Assembly (NCBI RefSeq): GCF_040045035.1
Contig: NZ_JBDZDS010000003.1
Span: 186,001-250,000, forward strand
DNA: 64,000 nt
Origin: Pseudaminobacter sp040045035
Lineage (GTDB): Bacteria; Pseudomonadota; Alphaproteobacteria; Rhizobiales; Rhizobiaceae
Direction of reading: 5' to 3'
This document shows, in pieces, positions 54,639 to 62,039 of this stretch (positions are counted from its first letter, which is position 1; each line of letters begins with the position of its first letter). The notes below the pieces were generated by a model. The model did no database searches. It saw only the letters and a program-made list of their open reading frames with translations, and was not told where the DNA came from. The position numbers and the translations under genes are program-made.

Positions 54639-55574
54639 ATGAACGCATCTGCAGTCACCTATGACACCCGGCCGGACAGGCGCCCGCTGTTGCAGCGGAT
54701 TGCGCACGCATCCGAGCCGTATCTCTACAGCGCGCCTGCGCTGATCCTCATCGTTGCGGTCATGCTGGTGCCGCTGGTGCTCGGCATCTCCTATGCCTTT
54801 CGTGACATCCAGATTCTCAATCCGTTTTCGGGCGGCTACGTCGGGCTGGACCACTTCCGCGAGCTGTCGCACGACCAGTCCTTTTATCGGGCGCTGAAGA
54901 ACACGCTGTGGTGGACGGGCGGGTCGGTCTTCCTGCAGTTCATCTTCGGACTGATCCTGGCGCTGCTGCTCGACAAGCCGTTTTATGGACGCGGTCTGGC
55001 GCAGGCGCTGGTCTTCCTCCCCTGGGCGGTACCGACCTTCCTTGCCGGCCTCAACTGGGCCTGGCTGTTCAATCCGGTCATCGGGCCGCTGCCGCATTGG
55101 CTTTACGCGCTGGACATCCTCAGCGAACCCAACAACATCCTGTCGGACCCGCAGCTTGCGATGTGGGGGCCTATCGTCGCCAATGTCTGGTGGGGTATCC
55201 CCTTCTTCGCTATCACGCTTCTGGCGGCGCTGCAGGCGATCCCGCGCGACCTCTACGAGGCGGCGGCAATCGACGGCGCTGGCCCCGTACAGCGTTTCAT
55301 GTCGATCACGCTGCCGTTCCTCGCGCCCACCATCGCCATCACGGTGCTTCTGCGTACGGTGTGGATCTCCAACTTCGCCGATCTCATCGTCGTGATGACC
55401 AATGGCGGCCCGGCCGACCGCACGCAGATCGTCGCCAGCTACATCTTCACCCAGGCTTTCAAGCGGCTGGACTTCGGCTATGCCTCGGCGATTGCGCTGG
55501 TGCTGCTCGTGCTGCTGCTCGCCTATTCCATGCTGATCGTGCTTCTGCGCCAGACGCTGCTGAACAGGGGCTGA
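54639..55574 (+). CDS. ABC transporter permease (MalF-like)
   Basis: A 311-residue inner-membrane permease with six predicted helices. The EAA loop is YEAAAIDGAGPVQRFMSITLP (about residue 205), which docks on the ATPase. It pairs with the next gene, 4 bases after its stop. The start at 54639 has only a weak ribosome site; 150 bases of GC-rich spacer follow the binding protein. Confidence 0.9.
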   Translation: MNASAVTYDTRPDRRPLLQRIAHASEPYLYSAPALILIVAVMLVPLVLGISYAFRDIQILNPFSGGYVGLDHFRELSHDQSFYRALKNTLWWTGGSVFLQFIFGLILALLLDKPFYGRGLAQALVFLPWAVPTFLAGLNWAWLFNPVIGPLPHWLYALDILSEPNNILSDPQLAMWGPIVANVWWGIPFFAITLLAALQAIPRDLYEAAAIDGAGPVQRFMSITLPFLAPTIAITVLLRTVWISNFADLIVVMTNGGPADRTQIVASYIFTQAFKRLDFGYASAIALVLLVLLLAYSMLIVLLRQTLLNRG

Positions 55575-55578
55575 GACC

Positions 55579-56412
55579 ATGCGGACCAAAAAGCTTCTTC
55601 TCACCGGCGCGCATAGGCTTGCGATCCTCGCCTACATCGTCTTCGCGCTGTTCCCGCTGTTCTGGCTGCTGAAGGTCTCGATCACGCCCAACGACCTGCT
55701 CTATACGGAAGGGGTGCGGCTCTGGCCGTCGCGCACGACCTTCGAGCACTTCGAATTCGTGCTGACGCACAGCGCCTTCCCGGTCTTCTTCCGCAACAGC
55801 CTGATCGTGTCCGGCTCCACGGCGGTGGTGGTGACGATCCTCGCCTCGCTCTCGGGCTATGCCCTGTCGCGCTTCACCTTCCGCGGGAAATACTGGATCG
55901 TCGCGCTGATGCTCGTCACCCAGATGTTCCCGCTGGTCATGCTGGTGGCGCCGATCTTCAAGATGCTGTCGCCGCTGGGGCTAACCAACAGCCTGACCGG
56001 TCTGGTGATCGTCTACACCGCCTTCAACATGCCGTTTGCCACCTTCCTGATGCAGTCCTTCTTCGACGGCATCCCGAAGGATCTCGAAGAGGCGGCGATG
56101 ATCGACGGCGCGACCCAGTTCAAGGCCTTCCGCCACATCATCCTGCCGCTGACGCTGCCCGGCATTGCTGCTACGCTCGGCTTTGTCTTCACCGCCGCGT
56201 GGAGCGAGCTGTTGTTCGCGCTGATGCTGATCTCGGGCAACGACGCGGCGACCTTCCCAGTCGGGCTCCTGACCTTCGTGTCCAAGTTCGCGGTCGATTT
56301 CGGGCAGATGATGGCGGCAGGTGTGCTGGCGCTCATCCCGGCCTGCCTCTTCTTCCTCCTCATTCAGCGTTACCTCGTGCAGGGTCTGACGGCCGGCGCG
56401 GTCAAGGGTTAG
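55579..56412 (+). CDS. ABC transporter permease (MalG-like)
   Basis: A 277-residue permease with six helices, typical of the MalG half. Signature EEAAMIDGATQFKAFRHIIL is the EAA loop, and FNMPFATFLMQSFFDGIPKD precedes it. Four bases separate it from the first permease and eight from the ATPase. Confidence 0.92.
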   Translation: MRTKKLLLTGAHRLAILAYIVFALFPLFWLLKVSITPNDLLYTEGVRLWPSRTTFEHFEFVLTHSAFPVFFRNSLIVSGSTAVVVTILASLSGYALSRFTFRGKYWIVALMLVTQMFPLVMLVAPIFKMLSPLGLTNSLTGLVIVYTAFNMPFATFLMQSFFDGIPKDLEEAAMIDGATQFKAFRHIILPLTLPGIAATLGFVFTAAWSELLFALMLISGNDAATFPVGLLTFVSKFAVDFGQMMAAGVLALIPACLFFLLIQRYLVQGLTAGAVKG

Positions 56413-56420
56413 GTGATCCC

Positions 56421-57488
56421 ATGGCATCCATCGACATCCGCAACATCCGCAAGAGCTACGGGAGCTTTCCGGTGCTGCACGGCATCGATCTGACGATCGG
56501 TGATGGCGAGTTCATCGTGCTCGTCGGGCCGTCCGGCTGCGGCAAGTCCACTCTGCTGCGCATGATCGCGGGACTGGAGGAAGTGACCGCGGGCGAGATT
56601 TCCATCGCCGGCAAGCGGGTCAACGAGCTTGCCCCCAAGGACCGCGACATCGCCATGGTGTTCCAGTCCTATGCGCTCTATCCGCACATGAACGTCGCCA
56701 ACAACATGAGCTACAGCCTGCGCCTGCGCAAACAGGCGAAAGACAAGATTGCTTCAGCGGTGAACGGTGCGGCGTCCAAGCTCGGGCTCGATCCGCTGCT
56801 GGAGCGCCGACCCAAGGCGCTGTCGGGTGGGCAGCGGCAGCGCGTCGCCATGGGCCGCGCCATCGTGCGCCAGCCCAAGGCCTTTTTGTTCGACGAGCCG
56901 CTGTCGAACCTCGACGCGCGCCTGCGCGAGCAGATGCGCGCCGAGATCAAGAAGCTGCATGGCGATCTCAAGGCGACCTCGATCTATGTAACGCATGACC
57001 AGATCGAGGCGATGACGCTGGCCGACCGCATCGTCGCCATGCATGGCGGGGTGGTGCAGCAGGTGGGCACGCCGCTGGAGCTCTATGACAAGCCTGCCAA
57101 CCTGTTCGTGGCCGGCTTCATCGGCTCGCCGGCCATGAATTTCCTCGAAGGCACCTATCGGCGCGATGGTGGCAATGCGGGCGTTCAGCTGGTCGGCGAT
57201 ACGGTCATGGCCCTCGACGGGACAGCCCCGCTCGAAGACGGCACTCGACTGACCGTCGGCATCAGGCCCGAGCATGTGATGCTGCCTGCAACCGGCGGCA
57301 TGGAAGCCACCGTCGATCTCGTCGAGCCGACCGGCTTCGGCATCATCCTGCATCTGTCCCTGCACGGGCTGCCGTTCAAGGCCTTCACGCTCGATCGCGA
57401 TGCGCTGACCGCCGGCCCCAGGGTACGGGTCGATTTCCCCGCCAGGCATCTCCACCTGTTCGATCAATCCGGGCAGCGGACGGAGTAG
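56421..57488 (+). CDS. ABC transporter ATPase (UgpC/MalK-like)
   Basis: A 355-residue nucleotide-binding subunit. Walker A GPSGCGKSTL (about residue 38), Q-loop in MVFQSYALYPHM, signature LSGGQRQRVAMGRAI, Walker B AFLFDEPLSNLD and H-loop VTHDQIEAMTLADRI are all intact. A C-terminal TOBE-like regulatory domain (about 240-355) has VGIRPEHVMLP. It completes the importer of this operon. Confidence 0.93.
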   Translation: MASIDIRNIRKSYGSFPVLHGIDLTIGDGEFIVLVGPSGCGKSTLLRMIAGLEEVTAGEISIAGKRVNELAPKDRDIAMVFQSYALYPHMNVANNMSYSLRLRKQAKDKIASAVNGAASKLGLDPLLERRPKALSGGQRQRVAMGRAIVRQPKAFLFDEPLSNLDARLREQMRAEIKKLHGDLKATSIYVTHDQIEAMTLADRIVAMHGGVVQQVGTPLELYDKPANLFVAGFIGSPAMNFLEGTYRRDGGNAGVQLVGDTVMALDGTAPLEDGTRLTVGIRPEHVMLPATGGMEATVDLVEPTGFGIILHLSLHGLPFKAFTLDRDALTAGPRVRVDFPARHLHLFDQSGQRTE

Positions 57489-57540
57489 CCCGATCTTCGA
57501 TACTGCCTGCCGCAGCACCCAACATGGTTGACAGGCATAG

Positions 57541-57556
57541 TTAAGGGCGACTTAAC
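57541..57556. promoter_or_regulatory. Perfect CtrA box upstream of the first porin
   Basis: TTAA-GGGCGAC-TTAAC is an exact full CtrA site, 74 bases before the ATG at 57630. In Brucella CtrA binds upstream of omp25, so the biology fits. Confidence 0.6.
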
Positions 57557-57629
57557 CTTTACACCCCATTATCCATGCGAATTCAACCGACCTCCGCCCC
57601 CGGCGCGAGGGTTCGCAGGGGTGACGAAA

Positions 57630-58406
57630 ATGGGGAATTTTCTCAAGCCAGTTCTCGCCGCATTGATGGCGGCCGGCGCGGCGGCTCCCGCCGTCGCGGC
57701 AGATTTGATCGAACCGCCGGTGGTCGAGGTAGCGCCGGTGATCGGCGGATGGTACATCCGCGGCTATCTCGGGATGACCAACCAGCGGCTCGGCGAGTTG
57801 CGCACCGACCTCTTCAACGATCCGGACATCGAAGCGCGCGGCTGGCACGACAAGGGCGGCTTCGGCTCCTCGCCGTTGTTCGGCGGCGGTATCGGCTATC
57901 AGTTCAACGACTGGATTCGCGGTGATCTGACGGCGGAATATCGCGGCAGCGCCGACTTCAACGCGCTTGACTGGGTTCAGTTTACGAACTCCGACCCCTA
58001 TACCAACGACTACAGGGCCCGGAAATCCGAGTGGCTGTTCCTGGCCAATGGCTATGTCGACCTCGGCCAGTTCGGCCCCATCGTTCCCTATGTGGGCGCC
58101 GGCATCGGCACTTCGCGCAACACGATCTCGCAGTTCCGTGACGTAAACGTCGTCAACAACGGCGGCGCGTGGGCGGAGACGGAGTCGAAGTGGAATTTCG
58201 CCTGGGCGCTGCACGCAGGCCTCGGCATCCAGGCCACCGACCGCATGACGGTCGACCTGGGCTACAGCTACGTGAATCTCGGCCATGCGCAGACGGGGCC
58301 GCTACGGAACGACGATCCGGACTACGACGTGGCCAACGACGGCATGAAGTTCCACAAGCTGACCTCGCACGATCTGAAGCTGGGCATCCGCTACGCCTTC
58401 AACTGA
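57630..58406 (+). CDS. Outer-membrane beta-barrel protein, Omp25/31-like (first copy)
   Basis: A 258-residue outer-membrane protein with a signal peptide (about 1-28, ending APAVAADL) and an eight-stranded barrel of alternating hydrophobic strands, e.g. WYIRGYLGMTNQ, PLFGGGIGYQFNDWIRGDLT and YVGAGIGTS. The last strand LKLGIRYAFN ends in an aromatic/asparagine, similar to the usual C-terminal assembly signal. Start ATG 57630 follows AGGGGTGA. It is the first of a tandem pair. Confidence 0.83.
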   Translation: MGNFLKPVLAALMAAGAAAPAVAADLIEPPVVEVAPVIGGWYIRGYLGMTNQRLGELRTDLFNDPDIEARGWHDKGGFGSSPLFGGGIGYQFNDWIRGDLTAEYRGSADFNALDWVQFTNSDPYTNDYRARKSEWLFLANGYVDLGQFGPIVPYVGAGIGTSRNTISQFRDVNVVNNGGAWAETESKWNFAWALHAGLGIQATDRMTVDLGYSYVNLGHAQTGPLRNDDPDYDVANDGMKFHKLTSHDLKLGIRYAFN

Positions 58407-58427
58407 CCTTGGAGCCAAAGCTCTCCC

Positions 58428-58453
58428 AAAAGGCCCCCGACGGGGCCTTTTTT
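58428..58453 (+). terminator. Rho-independent terminator after the first porin
   Basis: AAAAGGCCCC-CGAC-GGGGCCTTTT stem-loop followed by more T, 22 bases past the stop. Confidence 0.85.
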
Positions 58454-58489
58454 CATGCGCTCGCAATAGACGGACACCTTTCGTTAGCC

Positions 58490-58517
58490 TTAACCGGCAC
58501 TTAACCAGTATGGTTAA
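58490..58517. promoter_or_regulatory. Perfect CtrA box plus half-site upstream of the second porin
   Basis: TTAA-CCGGCAC-TTAAC is an exact full site at 58490-58505. A minus-strand TTAACCAT half-site (TGGTTAAC on plus) follows within 12 bases. They lie 65-92 bases before the ATG at 58582. Confidence 0.6.
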
Positions 58518-58581
58518 CAATACATCCCGACGGCGACTCGAAGCCTCCCTTCTTCAAGCGCCAATTCGGGGGTCTGCAACC

Positions 58582-59355
58582 ATGAGCCTGCAATCGCGTA
58601 TCATCCTGTCGCTTGCCGCAGCAGTCCTGTGGCATCCCGCATCGGCCATGGCTGCCGACTACGAACCGCCGATCGTCGTCGAGAACGCACCGGAATATGT
58701 TCCGGTCGAGGTCGCCTCCAGCTGGTATCTGCGCGGTGATGTCGGATACAATTTCAACAGGCCGTTCAAGAATAATGAGATCGGCCCGAGCCCCATATTC
58801 TCTTTTGAGGAGAACAACAGCGCCTTCAACGGCGGCGTTGGCATGGGCTATCATTTCAACGATTTTCTGCGCGGCGAGTTGAACGTCAGCTTCCTCTCAA
58901 AGAATAGCGCCGAGCTCAGCTATCTGACCGTTGACCCTGCCGACCTCTCGACGGTCGTATCCGGCGTGTCCGAAAGCGCGAAGAACTGGGCCTGGAGCGG
59001 CATGGTCAATGGCTATGCCGATCTCGGCACCTTTGTCGGGCTGACCCCCTATGTCGGCGCAGGCGTCGGCGTGTTCTATTCCAGGCGAAGCTATTCCTAC
59101 GCTGAAGACTTCCGTGACTCGGCCTTCGTCGATGTCGACTATCGGGACAGCAAGAGGCAGACGACCTTCGCCTATTCGCTCGGCGCCGGCCTTGCCTATC
59201 AGCTGACGCCCAATACATCCGTCGACTTGGGATACCAGTACCTTTCAGCACCAAACGCAGAGCGTGTCGAGATGTACGAACCGGGTTCCTATACCATCTC
59301 AAAAGGCGTCCACTACCATCAGCTAAAACTCGGCCTGCGCTACGATCTCTGGTAG
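58582..59355 (+). CDS. Outer-membrane beta-barrel protein, Omp25/31-like (second copy)
   Basis: A 257-residue paralogue of the first porin. A signal peptide (about 1-24, ending SAMAAD) is followed by an N-terminal EPPIVVENAPEY linker and eight strands, including WYLRGDVGYNFN, GVGMGYHFNDFLRGELNVS and LTPYVGAGVGVF. It ends in YHQLKLGLRYDLW, a canonical barrel-terminal tryptophan. The two copies share layout but only moderate identity, so this is an old duplication. A Rho-independent terminator follows. Confidence 0.83.
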   Translation: MSLQSRIILSLAAAVLWHPASAMAADYEPPIVVENAPEYVPVEVASSWYLRGDVGYNFNRPFKNNEIGPSPIFSFEENNSAFNGGVGMGYHFNDFLRGELNVSFLSKNSAELSYLTVDPADLSTVVSGVSESAKNWAWSGMVNGYADLGTFVGLTPYVGAGVGVFYSRRSYSYAEDFRDSAFVDVDYRDSKRQTTFAYSLGAGLAYQLTPNTSVDLGYQYLSAPNAERVEMYEPGSYTISKGVHYHQLKLGLRYDLW

Positions 59356-59381
59356 GCCGATCCAAAATCCAGACAGCATCG

Positions 59382-59412
59382 CGGCGGGCTTCGGGCCCGC
59401 CGTTTGTGTTTT
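59382..59412 (+). terminator. Rho-independent terminator after the second porin
   Basis: CGGCGGGC-TTCGG-GCCCGCCG, an 8-bp GC-rich stem, followed by TTTGTGTTTT. Confidence 0.8.
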
Positions 59413-59501
59413 GGGCATGGGCACCGCGGCACCGTGCGGGCACAAGGCAACCCGTCCGCGATTGACGCGTTGGTGTCAGACAAACCCGCGGAGAACGTCT
59501 A

Positions 59502-59696
59502 ATGCAGACAACGCAAGCGGCCACGCCCACCAAAACAACCGACGCCAGAAAACGTCGCACCGAAGGCCGTGCGGAAGACCACGCGACGCTGGAGGAACAA
59601 CTTCAGGAGGGGCTCGAAGACACTTTTCCTGGCAGCGATCCCGTTTCGGTGACCGACACCGTAATTCCCGGCCGACCCAAGGAGCACCGCCAATAA
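59502..59696 (+). CDS. Small conserved hypothetical protein
   Basis: A 64-residue hydrophilic protein. The stretch EDTFPGSDPVSVTD recalls short proteins with an EDTFPASDP-like motif seen across alphaproteobacteria; function is unknown. It has charged flanks (KRRTEGRAEDHATLEEQLQ) and no membrane segment. A GAGAACG ribosome site precedes the ATG. It is convergent with the DUF1059 gene over a shared hairpin. Confidence 0.65.
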   Translation: MQTTQAATPTKTTDARKRRTEGRAEDHATLEEQLQEGLEDTFPGSDPVSVTDTVIPGRPKEHRQ

Positions 59697-59722
59697 AACC
59701 CGCCCGCGCAGGCGAGCGGGCG
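59694..59722 (-). terminator. Hairpin terminator between convergent small genes
   Basis: CGCCCGC-N8-GCGGGCG at 59701-59722, followed on the minus strand by GGTTTTATT. It serves the DUF1059 gene and may slow read-through in both directions. Confidence 0.6.
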
Positions 59723-59728
59723 CGTGCG

Positions 59729-59920
59729 TTACTTCGACGGTGACCCTTCGTGTATGGCCTTCTTTATCTCGGCCCGGAATGCCGGCGTGTCGTGCTCGCC
59801 ATGTACGGACACTGCGTGCTGAACGGCAGCGTTGACTAGCTCCTCTTCCGAGTCAGCGACAATCGCGACCGTGCACTTGGTTTCGCTCGGGAATTCGCGG
59901 CAGTCGATGTATTTGCGCAT
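59729..59920 (-). CDS. DUF1059 family small protein
   Basis: A 63-residue protein of the DUF1059 family. It starts MRKYIDCREFPSETKCTVAI, containing the family's conserved CREFPSE cysteine motif, and continues DSEEELVNAAVQHAVSVHG. The ATG at 59920 has GGAGGTGAGGAG upstream; the frame extends to 60019. Function is not known. Confidence 0.8.
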   Translation of the reverse strand: MRKYIDCREFPSETKCTVAIVADSEEELVNAAVQHAVSVHGEHDTPAFRAEIKKAIHEGSPSK

Positions 59921-60028
59921 CTCCTCACCTCCCTCCAATTGGCGCCAAGTCGTCTTCCGGAAAAATACGCCCACGGCCGATTGGCGACAAATCACAAGAT
60001 AGGCCCACGGTAGCTCCAACGCCCTCCT

Positions 60029-60271
60029 TCACTGGTCGATCAGAATCCCCGCCTCCTTGGCGGCCTCGATGAAGGCGTGTCGCGCTTCCGCGGCCGATCG
60101 ATAGCCGTCCAGCGCCTTCAGGCAGGTGTCCCGTGCTTCATGGTGCTTCGGCCCGCGCTCTCCAGGCCAATGGACGCTCATCAAAACATCCACCGCCTCG
60201 CGCGCCGAGGTGACGCTCCGGTTCGTGCCTAGCCTGATGGTGACAGGCTTGATGAAGCGCTTGTCGCTCAT
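60029..60271 (-). CDS. DUF982 family protein
   Basis: An 80-residue protein of DUF982, a family expanded in rhizobia and often on symbiotic or stress-related loci. Hallmarks: FIKPVTIRLGTN at the N-terminus, REAVDVLMSVHWPGERGP and ALDGYRSAAEARHAFIEAAK. A GTG three bases upstream is an alternative start. Function is unknown. Confidence 0.78.
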   Translation of the reverse strand: MSDKRFIKPVTIRLGTNRSVTSAREAVDVLMSVHWPGERGPKHHEARDTCLKALDGYRSAAEARHAFIEAAKEAGILIDQ

Positions 60272-60341
60272 CACGCGACCTCGCTATGGAATACCAGTCA
60301 ACGCGGCGCGATTCGATCTGTTCCGCCCAGGAGTTCCGACC

Positions 60342-61112
60342 ATGACCTACAAGTTCCCGGACGGCCTCCAGCCGTTGTCGACCTGGCTCACGAAGAACGG
60401 CGTCGAAGCTGCCGAAATCAAGTCCGAGCGACAGGCCGCGTTCTTTGCACAGCAACTCGCCGGGACGCGGTTCAGATTCCCCGCGAAGGGCGCGTCATGC
60501 CTCGCCCTGCTCCAGCAGATCCAGGAGGTCTTGCCCGAGCAGGCGCAGGCGACCGGCTCCATCCCTGATGGGGATGCCTCGCCCCGATCGAAGAAGGGTC
60601 GGAACGCATCTTCGTCGGGAACGCGTTCCGCCGGCGCTTCGCTCGATCTGACCGGCCTCGTGATCTTCGCCGACGGCGGTTGCGAGCCGAACCCCGGCCC
60701 CGGCGGCTGGGCCTTTGTGGTCTATCGCGACGGCGTCGAAATCCATGCCGGCTATGGCGGCGAGAGGGAGGCGACCAACAACACGATGGAACTGACGGCG
60801 GCGCTGAACGCTCTGCGCTGGTTCGCCGGCCTCGGCGTCGACGAGCCGGTCCGCCTGCTCTGCGACAGCCAGTATGTCGTGAAGGGCTGCAACGAGTGGC
60901 GGCATGGCTGGAAGAAGAAAGGTTGGAAGCGCGGGCCGAGCGCTCCGCTGGCCAATGTCGAGCTCTGGCAGGCGCTGGACGAAGCCCTCGCACTGGTGCC
61001 GATCACCCTCGAATGGGTGAAGGGCCACGCCGGCACGACCGGCAATGAACGCGCCGACGAAATGGCCGAGATCGGCCGGCAAGGCGTGTTGGCGGCGCGC
61101 AAGCGCGCCTGA
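60342..61112 (+). CDS. rnhA: RNase HI with an N-terminal extension
   Basis: A 256-residue protein with a C-terminal RNase HI domain (about residues 105-256) that degrades RNA in RNA-DNA hybrids. The active residues are present: aspartate in FADGGCEPNPGPGGWAF, glutamate in NNTMELTAALNAL, aspartate in LLCDSQYVVKG and aspartate in TGNERADEMAE. The first 105 residues are an extra domain (MTYKFPDGLQPLSTWLTKNG) I cannot name, with a charged linker. Start ATG 60342 follows AGGAG. The usual housekeeping rnhA of rhizobia is about 150 residues, so this may be a second copy. Confidence 0.85.
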   Translation: MTYKFPDGLQPLSTWLTKNGVEAAEIKSERQAAFFAQQLAGTRFRFPAKGASCLALLQQIQEVLPEQAQATGSIPDGDASPRSKKGRNASSSGTRSAGASLDLTGLVIFADGGCEPNPGPGGWAFVVYRDGVEIHAGYGGEREATNNTMELTAALNALRWFAGLGVDEPVRLLCDSQYVVKGCNEWRHGWKKKGWKRGPSAPLANVELWQALDEALALVPITLEWVKGHAGTTGNERADEMAEIGRQGVLAARKRA

Positions 61113-61563
61113 CGCGCCAGTTGGTTCGTTTTTGAACAGCGTTCCGATCTGAAACAGCGCGTCTCGCCGGCGGTTGACGGTCCTGGCATCAGCCGCAACC
61201 GCGGCTACCCCGCGCTACTCATGGCTTTCAATCGCCAGAGTTGCGCGTCGGACCTGTCTCATTTTGGAACGAATCCTGTCGGCACGGCACTTGCATTGAA
61301 TAGTGTGCCGGCGCTTGCCGGTCCTGTTCATGTCTCATGTCAGGTCTAAGGCTCGCCGGGGTTTGGGGACAGGGGTGTCGCCTCGGCGAGCTGCAGATGA
61401 TGCGGCAGCCCGGGACGGAACTCAAGACCGCAACGTCTGCCCATGCCGGCCCAACGGGCCGGAATGGAAACCGCCCCCAAATGATGGAAGCGGGCCCCAC
61501 CTCACAGTTGCGCAGGTCTATCAGACGTGGCTGACGAAGCCGGGCGTGCGGGCGGCCGCAGGG
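61113..61563. promoter_or_regulatory. Noncoding region with a sigma-54-like promoter
   Basis: About 450 bases between rnhA and a small minus-strand gene. CGGCACG-GCAC-TTGCA at 61280-61295 on the plus strand matches the RpoN consensus TGGCACG-N4-TTGCA with one mismatch and the invariant GG-N10-GC. No convincing gene starts downstream before the minus-strand gene; short plus-strand frames there have no supported start. An untranslated transcript is possible. Confidence 0.45.
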
Positions 61564-61740
61564 TCAGGCGGACGCTTCGTCCGCCAGCGTGTTTTCGATT
61601 GCGGCGATGTTTTGTTCCAGCAGGGCCACACGCTGCATGGTGCTGTTGCTCGGCACCGCGCCGGATTGTGCCGCCGAAATGAGAAGCTGCCGCTGCTCGT
61701 CTTTCAGTCGTTTTGATAGAGCGACGAGCTTTTCGCGCAT
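61564..61740 (-). CDS. Small protein of 58 residues
   Basis: A short reading frame with an ATG at 61740 behind GGGGACATTCA. The product starts MREKLVALSKRLKDEQRQLL and continues VALLEQNIAAIENTLADE, which suggests two amphipathic helices (a short helical hairpin). Its codon use resembles a coding gene, and no other frame in the region does. I do not recognise a family; it is below common gene-length cut-offs. Confidence 0.5.
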   Translation of the reverse strand: MREKLVALSKRLKDEQRQLLISAAQSGAVPSNSTMQRVALLEQNIAAIENTLADEASA

Positions 61741-62039
61741 TGAATGTCCCCATGGTCCGGCTGCAGCCTATAGTTCACAAGGGCTCATCCTGTCCACAGG
61801 CACCGGCGCAGATCATCGCTTGCCGTGTCCCGCCACGGCTTCCGCCTCCGCGGTGACCAGCATGGCATGCGATGAGCGCGATACTTGGCTGCCTCCTCGG
61901 GGTGCACAGGTGTCGCTTTCGCACGGCAGATTGTCGCAAATCCGATTTCCTCTTGCGGCCGTGAGCTCTTTGCCATATCTCCGCCCGTGGGCCACCCCTC
62001 CCCAACGAGGGGCGTGCTATCTGGAAGGATAGGATCAAC
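61741..62039 (+). promoter_or_regulatory. serC upstream region with serC-type leader RNA
   Basis: About 300 bases. The last part (61981-62034) folds into three hairpins: GCCC-GT-GGGC, CCCCT-N8-AGGGG and CTATC-TGGAAG-GATAG. The third overlaps the ribosome site just before the ATG at 62040, so it can hide it. This arrangement and position match the alphaproteobacterial serC leader motif known from comparative genomics. The earlier part holds no gene that I can support. Confidence 0.55.

Noticed and set aside
61303..61716. A 137-codon plus-strand frame downstream of the sigma-54-like promoter
   Set aside because: No ribosome site, cysteine/arginine/proline-rich sequence without family resemblance, and its 3' half is antisense to the better 58-residue gene.
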